DNA from: Salibacteraceae bacterium
Lineage (GTDB): Bacteria > Bacteroidota > Bacteroidia > Flavobacteriales_G > Salibacteraceae
Assembly: GCA_023262195.1 (NCBI GenBank)
Contig: JALRDM010000279.1
Span: 1 to 14,489, forward strand
Reading direction: 5' to 3'
Length of the DNA stretch: 14,489 bases
A model generated the notes under the pieces. That model did no database searches. It was given only the letters and a program-made list of their open reading frames with translations, and had not been told where the DNA came from. Below, in pieces: positions 8,244 to 14,108 of the stretch (its first letter is position 1; every line of letters begins with the position of its first letter). Made by a program: the position numbers and the translations under genes.

Positions 8244-8813
8244 TTATAGTGTTATCGACATCATTTTTTTCATCATCTCTTTTAACATTCCTTGGAGTGA
8301 CTTGCGCGCAAAAGACACATGCCATTTACTCGTTCCGTCACTTATGCCAAGCATATCTCCAATTTCTTTGTGAGTATATCCATCAATTGCATAGAGGTTG
8401 AAGACTTTTCTGCTCATATCAGGCAATTGCTTGATCATTGCTTCCAACTCTTCCGCATCCAACTCTTGTGATGCTTTATTAAAATCAACCCCTACCGTAT
8501 TGACATGCACATCTTGAAAATCTGCATTGGACATATTCTCTCTCCGCTTCTTGTCTCTTCGGAAATCGTCAATAATGGTATTGACGGTGATTCGGTTGAT
8601 CCAAGAACCAAAGGGGATTTTTTGGTCATATTTATCAAGATTGGTGATAATCTTCAGAAAAGCTGCATTGAGCAGACCTTCTGCGTCTTCCCTATTACTG
8701 GTATACCTCAAGCAAATAGCCATAAGGTATCCAAAGCACTTCTTATAAAGCGCATTATGCGCTTTTCTATCATTCTTTTTACACGCATCAAGAAGCTTGG
8801 GATCGACCTGCAT
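8244..8813 (-). CDS. RNA polymerase ECF-type sigma-70 factor
   Basis: An alternative sigma factor of 189 aa from the ATG at 8811-8813 (a GTG five codons upstream, at 8828, is the other possible start). Region 2 spans about 20-90 (YLMAICLRYTSNREDAEGLL; the core-binding and -10-reading segment LDKYDQKIPFGSWINRITVN; IIDDFRRDKKRRE). Region 4 spans about 120-178 (LPDMSRKVFNLYAIDGYTHK, then the helix-turn-helix EIGDMLGISDGTSKWHVSFA). Regions 1 and 3 are absent, as expected for the ECF group. The C-terminus ends in a Met/Lys-rich tail (EMMKKMMSITL). The gene lies directly upstream of a membrane protein with an anti-sigma-like N-terminus, the usual arrangement for a sigma held inactive at the membrane until an envelope signal arrives. 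The target promoters cannot be read from this window. Confidence 0.92.
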   Translation of the reverse strand: MQVDPKLLDACKKNDRKAHNALYKKCFGYLMAICLRYTSNREDAEGLLNAAFLKIITNLDKYDQKIPFGSWINRITVNTIIDDFRRDKKRRENMSNADFQDVHVNTVGVDFNKASQELDAEELEAMIKQLPDMSRKVFNLYAIDGYTHKEIGDMLGISDGTSKWHVSFARKSLQGMLKEMMKKMMSITL

Positions 8814-8976
8814 ACGCTTTATACGCACTGAGCGCTACCAGCGTTGCTTTATTGCTTGCTTCACAAGCCTTGAAAATCAACAAACCTTGGAAAGAACGAT
8901 TAATTCGAGATGAATTACCGCCATACACGCAGGGTTTAATTAAAGGGTTGGGGAGAATGAAAAAACACTGAAGAAT
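8814..8976. promoter_or_regulatory. Intergenic region upstream of the ECF sigma gene, with two short inverted repeats
   Basis: This 163-bp gap separates the Fe-S/thioesterase cluster from the sigma/anti-sigma pair on the same strand and should hold the sigma operon promoter. Two perfect small inverted repeats are visible: GCTTG-cttca-CAAGC at 8854-8868 and TAATTC-gagat-GAATTA at 8901-8917. Neither is followed by a T-run on the minus strand, so neither is a convincing terminator for the upstream cluster. I find no good match to the TAnnTTTG promoter class on the minus strand, which is compatible with, but does not prove, transcription by the ECF sigma itself. Confidence 0.4.
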
Positions 8977-9240
8977 TTAGTTCAACGTGAAATTCACGGG
9001 CTCAACTCGTGTGATTTCGGGGACAAGCCTTTTAATGGCATCTTCTACCCCATTTTTAAAGGTCATGTTATTCATGGAGCAGTTGCTGCACGCTCCCACA
9101 AATTGGATTTTGAGCACTTTGTCGGAAGTTATATCAACGATTTCAAGGTCGCCTCCATCCTCATTCAAAAATGGCCGCAGCTCATCGAGTGCATTCACTA
9201 CTTTGATAAAAAGTTCTTCTCCCGATTTTGATTGGTCCAT
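8977..9240 (-). CDS. NifU C-terminal-domain (Nfu-type) Fe-S cluster carrier
   Basis: A small cytosolic scaffold/carrier of 87 aa from the ATG at 9240 (a TTG at 9246 is in frame but less likely). It consists only of the NifU C-terminal domain: ALDELRPFLNEDGGDLEIVD (17-36), FVGACSNCSMNNMTFKNGVE (48-67) and LVPEITRVEPVN (72-83). Cys51 and Cys54 form the CxxC that bridges a 4Fe-4S cluster between two subunits. Such proteins hand clusters to apo-enzymes. It begins 12 bp after the mrp stop codon, so it is the last gene of the cluster; the pairing with Mrp supports a joint role in Fe-S maturation. Confidence 0.92.
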   Translation of the reverse strand: MDQSKSGEELFIKVVNALDELRPFLNEDGGDLEIVDITSDKVLKIQFVGACSNCSMNNMTFKNGVEDAIKRLVPEITRVEPVNFTLN

Positions 9241-9252
9241 TTTCAAAGGTAA

Positions 9253-10317
9253 CTACGAGTTATCAATTTGTATGAGCACGTTTGAGATTAGTTCGTTCAA
9301 CGCCTCGGCTTGCGGTGTACCTTCTTGCAAAACTGCGGGCCTTCCCACATCACCCGCTTCACGGATACTCTGCACTATTGGAATTTGACCTAGGAGATTT
9401 ACGTTTAATTCCTCAGCTAAACTCTTCGCACCCTCTTTTCCAAAAATGAAATATTTATTCTCTGGCAGCTCCTCTGGTGTAAACCAAGCCATGTTTTCAA
9501 CGATACCCAATACGGAAATATTGATGTTTTCTAATTGGAACATGCCCACACCCTTTCGAGCATCAGCCAATGCCACAGGCTGCGGAGTACTTACAATGAC
9601 CACTCCATCGAGTGGAATCTGCTGTACTAATTGAAGATGAATATCGCCAGTACCTGGAGGTAAATCGATGAGCATAAAATCAAGCTCCCCCCAATGAACG
9701 TCTGTAAACATCTGTGAAAGTGCTTTGCTGGCCATAGGACCACGCCAAACAATCGCTTGATTTGCCTCAGCGAAAAAACCAATGCTCAACATCTTAACAC
9801 CGTAGTTTTCTACAGGCATTATCTTATTGTTGGCACCTTCACCACTTACACCAGGCTTTTCATTGAATACATCAAACATCAAAGGCATTGAAGGACCATA
9901 GATGTCGGCATCAACCAATCCCACTTTATACCCTCTTTTGGCCAACCCAGCTGCTAGATTCGCGCAAATAGTGCTTTTTCCTACTCCGCCTTTACCAGAA
10001 GCTACGGCAATTATTTTCTTTACCTTAGGTAAAACTCTGCGCTGTTCTGGCGGTCGCTCTGAACTTTTTGGTAGCGCATCTACCTCCGCCATAACTGCTA
10101 CATCTTCGCCTAAAAACCTTCTAACTTGGTGGATGCATGCCTCTTCCAATCGCTTGCGATAATGCATTGCTGGATTGGAGGCTTTCACATGAAAGGACAC
10201 AGTATTGCCCTCGGCTTTTACATTTGATACTAACCCTAAGGAAACAATATCCTTCTTCAATTCAGGCTCAATCACATAAGCCAAAGCTTTCATCACGTCA
10301 TCGTTCGAAATTGCCAT
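9253..10317 (-). CDS. mrp: Mrp/NBP35 (ApbC)-family ATP-binding Fe-S cluster carrier
   Basis: A 354-aa cytosolic P-loop ATPase that binds and transfers Fe-S clusters. Residues about 1-85 are a MIP18/DUF59-like domain (VMKALAYVIEPELKKDIVSL). Residues about 98-345 are the ParA/MinD-like ATPase with the deviant Walker A GKGGVGKST (108-116), VDADIYGPSMP (135-145) and LIDLPPGTGDIHL (216-228). The position that carries CxxC in enterobacterial ApbC (after VENM) here reads AWFTPEELPENKYFIFG. The protein has only two cysteines, Cys61 and Cys118, so the classical bridging motif is missing; as I recall this is common in Bacteroidota Mrp proteins. Its ATG shares a base with the stop of the upstream thioesterase gene (TAATG), implying translational coupling, and the Nfu-type gene follows after 12 bp. 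Confidence 0.94.
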   Translation of the reverse strand: MAISNDDVMKALAYVIEPELKKDIVSLGLVSNVKAEGNTVSFHVKASNPAMHYRKRLEEACIHQVRRFLGEDVAVMAEVDALPKSSERPPEQRRVLPKVKKIIAVASGKGGVGKSTICANLAAGLAKRGYKVGLVDADIYGPSMPLMFDVFNEKPGVSGEGANNKIMPVENYGVKMLSIGFFAEANQAIVWRGPMASKALSQMFTDVHWGELDFMLIDLPPGTGDIHLQLVQQIPLDGVVIVSTPQPVALADARKGVGMFQLENINISVLGIVENMAWFTPEELPENKYFIFGKEGAKSLAEELNVNLLGQIPIVQSIREAGDVGRPAVLQEGTPQAEALNELISNVLIQIDNS

Positions 10318-10835
10318 TATGTAAGGTCTTCAAATATTGCTTTTAACTCTGTAGCATCTTTTGGCTTCATGCGCCCAGCCAAAATCAAACTTAATTGGCG
10401 CCTTCTTAAAGCGCCATCAAAGCGTTCTAATTCAACACTTGATTCAGGTATAAGTTCTGGAACCTCAATGGTATTGCCAATTTGGTCAACTGCTACGAAA
10501 GTGAAGATGGCCTCATTGCATTTTGTTTTATGGGCCGTTTTATGGTCCTCAACCCAAACATCAATGTAGACTTCCATGCTCGAGCCAAATGCCCTAGAAA
10601 CTTTGGCTTCAAGCGTCACAAAATCACCAAGCCCAATTGGTTGATTAAACGAAATATTGTTTACCGAGGCCGTAACTACTACTCGTCCGCAATGACGGTG
10701 AGCAGCCACAGCAGCGATCACATCCATCCAATACATCAATCTTCCACCCATCAAGTTTCCCAAGGTGTTGGTATCATCAGGCAACACAATGTGTGTAGCA
10801 ACCGCCTTTGAAGCCTCCGCAGTCTTTGCTTTCAT
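10317..10835 (-). CDS. Hotdog-fold acyl-CoA thioesterase (YciA/BFIT-like)
   Basis: A cytosolic enzyme of 172 aa that hydrolyses acyl-CoA to free acid and CoA. The hotdog signature is clear: NLMGGRLMYWMDVIAAVAA (27-45) with Asn27, Gly30-Gly31 and Asp38 at the active-site helix, then VVTASVNNISFNQPIGLGDF (53-72) and VWVEDHKTAHKTKCNEAIFT (93-112). The chain-length preference cannot be told from sequence. It is the first gene of a minus-strand cluster with mrp and the Nfu-type gene; the TAATG junction with mrp means both are made from one transcript. Why a thioesterase is tied to Fe-S carriers is unclear. The ATG at 10835 is well placed, 58 bp from the divergent hemJ start. Confidence 0.9.
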   Translation of the reverse strand: MKAKTAEASKAVATHIVLPDDTNTLGNLMGGRLMYWMDVIAAVAAHRHCGRVVVTASVNNISFNQPIGLGDFVTLEAKVSRAFGSSMEVYIDVWVEDHKTAHKTKCNEAIFTFVAVDQIGNTIEVPELIPESSVELERFDGALRRRQLSLILAGRMKPKDATELKAIFEDLT

Positions 10836-10852
10836 GCATTTCTTCTTTGGTG

Positions 10853-10860
10853 CAAAGGTA
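10853..10860 (-). promoter_or_regulatory. Possible -7 promoter element for the thioesterase-mrp-Nfu cluster
   Basis: Read on the minus strand this is TACCTTTG, a perfect match to the Bacteroidota -7 consensus TAnnTTTG, 17 bp before the thioesterase ATG. No TTTG/TTG -33 box is seen 19-21 bp upstream, so the assignment is tentative. It lies in the 58-bp divergent gap with hemJ. Confidence 0.35.
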
Positions 10861-10893
10861 GAATCTCACCCCGCATAGACTACTTTCGATGTT

Positions 10894-11427
10894 ATGGATT
10901 TACTGTATATAAGAGCGTTGCACATCATCTTTGTGCTGTCTTGGTTTGCAGGGCTCTTCTACATCGTGCGTCTGTTCATTTATCACGTTGAGGCAAACGA
11001 TAAAAATGAGGAAGCGAAGCAAGTATTGCAGGCCCAATTCAAAATCATGCAATATCGGCTGTGGTACATTATTACATGGCCAGCAGCTATACTTGCTACC
11101 ATCTTTGGTTACTACATGGTGATTAACAACACTGCTTACTATTTAGAGTCAGCCTGGATGCTGTCTAAGATTGGCCTCACAACTCTTTTGTGGATTTATC
11201 ATATCATGACACACCTTGTGTTTAGAAAAATCCAACAAGGCAAATCAACTTTGACATCTATTCAGCTCAGGCTTTGGAATGAACTCGCCACATTATTCAT
11301 GGTAAGTATAGTATTCATTGTTGTCTTAAAAAATGCTTTGAATTGGATTTATGGAACGATCGGGTTCTTTGCTGTAGGTGTGGCACTCATGATTGCCGTG
11401 AGACTTTATAAGCGCTACCGAAGTTAA
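10894..11427 (+). CDS. hemJ: HemJ-type protoporphyrinogen IX oxidase (UPF0093/CopD-like membrane protein)
   Basis: An inner-membrane protein of 177 aa that probably oxidises protoporphyrinogen IX to protoporphyrin IX, the penultimate step of haem synthesis. The N-terminus YIRALHIIFVLSWFAGLFYI, followed by RLFIYHVEA, is characteristic of the family; His10 is the conserved histidine implicated in haem binding and Lys92 (LSKIGL) is in the second conserved block. About four to five membrane helices are visible (about 5-28, 55-77, 88-108, 129-147, 152-171), and the C-terminus is basic (RLYKRYRS). Length fits HemJ. The gene is divergent from the thioesterase cluster, and a MarR-family gene follows on the same strand 36 nt later in the same frame, suggesting co-transcription. 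Confidence 0.85.
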   Translation: MDLLYIRALHIIFVLSWFAGLFYIVRLFIYHVEANDKNEEAKQVLQAQFKIMQYRLWYIITWPAAILATIFGYYMVINNTAYYLESAWMLSKIGLTTLLWIYHIMTHLVFRKIQQGKSTLTSIQLRLWNELATLFMVSIVFIVVLKNALNWIYGTIGFFAVGVALMIAVRLYKRYRS

Positions 11428-11440
11428 AATCAAAATACCA

Positions 11441-11461
11441 ATACATTAAATGTAGATGTAT
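11441..11461. repeat. Inverted repeat just upstream of the MarR-family gene (possible operator)
   Basis: ATACAT (11441-11446) and ATGTAT (11456-11461) are perfect inverted copies with a 9-nt spacer. A second ATGTA (11450-11454) makes a nested inverted repeat TACAT-TAA-ATGTA (11442-11454). The element ends 2 nt before the assumed TTG start of the MarR gene, a plausible site for autoregulation. AT-rich short repeats of this size can arise by chance. Confidence 0.35.
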
Positions 11462-11463
11462 AT

Positions 11464-11934
11464 TTGGCCAAATTTATAGATGTGGCGAGTATAGGGGAAG
11501 AAATAAAGCAGAAGAAGTTTAGGAACGAATACAGTCAACTCTTTATCAATGTGCTGTACACCAGCAGTTGGCTAAGTTCACATCAAAACCAATTTTTTAA
11601 AGTGCACGGACTGACCAGCCAGCAATACAATGTCCTGCGCATATTGCGTGGTCAGGGTGAGAATGCAGCTTCCGTTAATCTCATTAAGGATCGGATGATC
11701 GATAAGATGAGCAATGTGTCTAGAATCATTGATAAACTGAAATCGAAGCAACTCGTGACCCGCAAGGCAAGCAAACACGACAGACGTCAGGTGGATATCA
11801 AAATCACTGAAAAGGGTCTGGCCATACTTTCAGAGATCGATGACAAGCTCAACGACTGGGAAGAAGGTCTGCACAATATTAGCCCAGAAGAGGCACTCAA
11901 AGCCAGTGATTTGTTGGATCGTTGGCGAGGCTAA
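11464..11934 (+). CDS. MarR-family winged-helix transcriptional regulator
   Basis: A cytosolic DNA-binding dimer, 156 aa if started at the TTG at 11464. No ATG is available near the 5' end in this frame; the GTG at 11482 is an alternative giving a protein six residues shorter. Helical dimerisation segments flank a winged helix: GLTSQQYNVLRILRGQGENA (49-68), recognition helix region DRMIDKMSNVSRIIDKLKSK (76-95) and the wing KHDRRQVDIKITEKG (104-118) with the family DxRxxxxxLT-like pattern. The ligand and targets are unknown. Neighbours are hemJ upstream and a primary-type sigma gene downstream, and palindromic elements lie on both sides of the gene, so autoregulation or control of the sigma gene is possible. 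Confidence 0.85.
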   Translation: MAKFIDVASIGEEIKQKKFRNEYSQLFINVLYTSSWLSSHQNQFFKVHGLTSQQYNVLRILRGQGENAASVNLIKDRMIDKMSNVSRIIDKLKSKQLVTRKASKHDRRQVDIKITEKGLAILSEIDDKLNDWEEGLHNISPEEALKASDLLDRWRG

Positions 11935-11946
11935 TTGCATGCAATT
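11933..11946. promoter_or_regulatory. Perfect 14-bp palindrome AATTGCATGCAATT (MarR-type operator candidate)
   Basis: A perfect self-complementary 14-mer covering the last two bases of the MarR stop codon and the next 12 bases, 120 bp before the sigma ATG and about 55 bp upstream of the putative sigma -33 box. MarR-family proteins bind palindromes of this general size and composition. With no loop it cannot be an intrinsic terminator. That it is bound by the adjacent regulator is inference. Confidence 0.45.
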
Positions 11947-12000
11947 GGTTTAGATGAATCAAATAAAATTTCCGATTAGGTAGAGGTTTATTAAGCTGAA

Positions 12001-12030
12001 TTTGGTTGTGTTCAAATAATTTCTATTTTG
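12001..12030 (+). promoter_or_regulatory. Bacteroidota-type promoter upstream of the sigma factor gene
   Basis: A TTTG box (12001-12004), a 19-nt spacer and TATTTTG (12024-12030) resemble the -33 TTTG / -7 TAnnTTTG consensus of Bacteroidota with correct spacing; the -7 box is one base short of perfect. Transcription would begin near 12037, leaving a leader of about 30 nt containing the small repeat CCTACCTACCT immediately before the ATG. Confidence 0.45.
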
Positions 12031-12066
12031 AGCCTCTGTTTTGCATAACCTAAAACCTACCTACCT

Positions 12067-12927
12067 ATGCGTCAACTTAAGATTACCAAGCAGCTAACCA
12101 ATCGCGACAGTAAGTCTATTGATAAATATTTGAGTGATGTCTCTAAAGAAGAGATGATCACAGCCGAAGAAGAAGTAAGACTGGCAAAACGAATCAAAAA
12201 AGGTGATCAGGCAGCATTAAATAAAATGGTGAGCGCCAATCTCCGATTTGTCATATCCGTTTCTAAACAATATCAAGGTCACGGATTGAAGCTTGAGGAT
12301 CTCATCGCGGAGGGAAATATTGGGTTGATCATTGCCGCAAAAAGGTTTGATGAAACCAAGGGCTTTAAGTTCATTTCATACGCAGTTTGGTGGATTAGAC
12401 AAAGCATCATGCAAGCGATTGCAGAAAATTCTAGAGTAGTTAGACTACCGCTAAACAAGGTGAGTGCAATTCAGAAGGTATCACACGCCTTTTCTCAACT
12501 TGAACAAAAATTTGAACGTCCACCATCGCATGACGAAATCGGTGAGCTATTAGAAGCAAATGCCGAAAGTGTAAGCAATTTATTTACCTATGCTCAGCGC
12601 CAAGTTTCAGTGGATGCACCTTTGATGGAAGGCGAAGACAATAGTTTACTGGCGGTGATGCCTAATTCAGATTCTACGGTTCCAACGGATACACTCATGG
12701 TAGAATCGCTAAGGAGTGATATCGAGCGCGTTTTGGTTCATTTAAAAGAGCGTGAAGCAGAAGTTTTAAGACTCACCTACGGATTGAGTGGATTGCCACC
12801 CATGACACTTGAGGAAATTGCGAATAACTTGGGACTCACCCGAGAGCGCATACGCCAAATAAGAGAGAAAGGATTGAGAAACTTAAGAAAGAAGGCAAAC
12901 AGCCAGCTACTTAAAAACTACTTGTAA
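12067..12927 (+). CDS. rpoD: Primary-type RNA polymerase sigma factor (RpoD/SigA family, short Bacteroidota form)
   Basis: A 286-aa sigma-70 factor without the long N-terminal region 1.1, as is normal in Bacteroidota, where the primary sigma is about 287 aa. Order: region 1.2 (about 15-45, SIDKYLSDVSKEEMITAEEE); region 2 (about 55-125, with the signature RFDETKGFKFISYAVWWIRQ at 93-112); region 3 (about 130-205); region 4 (about 215-280, with MTLEEIANNLGLTRERIRQI at 246-265 reading the upstream promoter box). The start MRQLKITKQLTNRDS is almost the family consensus. Several normally invariant positions appear altered, e.g. GLIIAAKRF where GLIKAAxRF is usual, so a second RpoD-like paralogue rather than the vegetative sigma cannot be excluded. 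The 3' end overlaps the convergent SPOR gene by 10 bp. Confidence 0.9.
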   Translation: MRQLKITKQLTNRDSKSIDKYLSDVSKEEMITAEEEVRLAKRIKKGDQAALNKMVSANLRFVISVSKQYQGHGLKLEDLIAEGNIGLIIAAKRFDETKGFKFISYAVWWIRQSIMQAIAENSRVVRLPLNKVSAIQKVSHAFSQLEQKFERPPSHDEIGELLEANAESVSNLFTYAQRQVSVDAPLMEGEDNSLLAVMPNSDSTVPTDTLMVESLRSDIERVLVHLKEREAEVLRLTYGLSGLPPMTLEEIANNLGLTRERIRQIREKGLRNLRKKANSQLLKNYL

Positions 12928-14075
12928 AGAATCCAAGCATTAGGAATATCGTTCCGGAAAGAGGCGAGCGCTTGCTTGGCCTCTTTTTTTGTGGCAAACC
13001 TTGCAATGCTTACCCGGTTTAGCGTGCCTTTTTTATCAATAATGGCCGCCATGCTTCCACGCTTTTGAAATTTATTGACCATGGCATCAGCATAGCGAAT
13101 ATCGCTGAAGCAACCACCTATGATGTGAAATCGCAAATTCGGTTCTGCTTTGGCGATCAGCTCCACTTTTTCTTCCAGTGACACTACTAGGGTCGACACT
13201 ACTAGGGTCTTATCCTTGCCCTGTCTTGAATAGACCTCCACCACTTCGTTATTGGCTCGTGCCTCTTCCCAATCAAATGTCAACGATTCATTCTCAAAGC
13301 TTTGATCCAGAATCTGACCTTCGCGCAAGGAATACATTGGACAGACCTTCTCGGTAAATGGATTTAAATCTGAGGTATGAAAATCCTTTGGGTTTTGGAG
13401 GGTATCCGTTCCAATGAGAAACCAAAGCACGTAAGCAAGAAATGGAATAAGGATGACTGCAGCCGCGGCCGGCCAAAAAACCGAGCGCTTCTTTGAATTC
13501 TCTTTTTTCTCATCAGCCGTGTTTACATCCGTGCTGCTTTCTGTCTTTATTGGAATGACGGGCGCCTCCTCTTTCTCCTTCTGTGGAGGAGTCACCACTG
13601 CCTTTTTGCGTTCTGCCTTTGGTTCAATGGCAACAGTGGCTGACCTCTTCCGCTCGATTTTCTTACCAAAAAATGATTCAAGACCAAAACCATCGGCAAA
13701 AAATGCTTCATCCTTAAACTGCTCAAACCTGAAGGTGCCATCTTGATTTTGACTTAGCACTCCTATTTTATCAAACCTTAGCTTTTTCTCATCCTTGAGT
13801 TTCTTCGACAGTAACACACTGTATCCCGTGAGTTTTTGCTTTGCTTCCTCGAAAGATAAACCACGCGTTTGTGCAATGAAAGACACAAGCAACCCATCAT
13901 TATGGGTAAGCAACTTATTGAAGGTTATCCTACGATATGGAGGTTCAAATCGATGGTTAATCGGATTGATTTTAGCGGCAGAATAATTGCCCACAAATCC
14001 TCCAAATTCAGGAATGATTACACAATCGTGTTTCTTTAACAGTGTGGCAATATGGTGATCGTAAGACTCGCTCAT
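12918..14075 (-). CDS. HU-CCDC81-like and SPOR domain membrane protein
   Basis: A 385-aa single-pass inner-membrane protein. Residues about 1-60 and 60-140 are the paired HU-like domains seen in Bacteroidota (HHIATLLKKHDCVIIPEFGG; ITFNKLLTHNDGLLVSFIAQ; KIGVLSQNQDGTFRFEQF), which would be cytoplasmic. A charged linker (140-198) leads to a membrane helix (WPAAAAVILIPFLAYVLWFL, 201-220), then a periplasmic linker and a C-terminal SPOR domain (about 313-385, RFHIIGGCFSDIRYADAMVN ... RVSIARFATKKEAKQALASF). SPOR domains bind denuded glycan strands of septal peptidoglycan, so a role linking envelope growth or division to the cytoplasm is likely but inferred. Residues 290-299 are an exact repeat TLVVS-TLVVS caused by a 15-bp tandem duplication in the DNA. 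The gene lies 33 bp downstream of kdsB on the same strand. Confidence 0.88.
   Translation of the reverse strand: MSESYDHHIATLLKKHDCVIIPEFGGFVGNYSAAKINPINHRFEPPYRRITFNKLLTHNDGLLVSFIAQTRGLSFEEAKQKLTGYSVLLSKKLKDEKKLRFDKIGVLSQNQDGTFRFEQFKDEAFFADGFGLESFFGKKIERKRSATVAIEPKAERKKAVVTPPQKEKEEAPVIPIKTESSTDVNTADEKKENSKKRSVFWPAAAAVILIPFLAYVLWFLIGTDTLQNPKDFHTSDLNPFTEKVCPMYSLREGQILDQSFENESLTFDWEEARANNEVVEVYSRQGKDKTLVVSTLVVSLEEKVELIAKAEPNLRFHIIGGCFSDIRYADAMVNKFQKRGSMAAIIDKKGTLNRVSIARFATKKEAKQALASFRNDIPNAWILYK
13180..13209. repeat. 15-bp perfect tandem duplication within the SPOR protein gene
   Basis: GACACTACTAGGGTC occurs twice back to back (13180-13194 and 13195-13209). The unit is five codons long, so the frame is kept and the protein reads TLVVSTLVVS in the periplasmic linker just before the SPOR domain. 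The exact nucleotide identity suggests a recent slippage event. Confidence 0.9.
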
Positions 14076-14108
14076 CTATGAGAACAAAGAAAACAAATTT
14101 CTAGAGAA

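Noticed and set aside
8505..8831. Open frame of 108 codons on the plus strand opposite the ECF sigma gene
   Set aside because: It mirrors the conserved sigma coding sequence, has no recognisable domain, and the minus-strand product is unambiguous.
8901..8917. TAATTC-gagat-GAATTA as an intrinsic terminator for the thioesterase-mrp-Nfu cluster
   Set aside because: The stem is only 6 AT-rich base pairs and no T-run follows on the minus strand; kept only as a possible regulatory dyad.
8987..9388. Open frame of 133 codons on the plus strand across the Nfu-type and mrp genes
   Set aside because: It is a shadow of two well-supported genes with a Ser/Ile-rich composition typical of antisense frames.
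10482..10811. Plus-strand open frame of 109 codons opposite the thioesterase gene
   Set aside because: Shadow of a well-conserved hotdog enzyme; no supporting motif.
10881..10888. TACTTTCG as the hemJ promoter -7 box
   Set aside because: One mismatch, no -33 box at 19-21 bp, and only 5 bp from the ATG.
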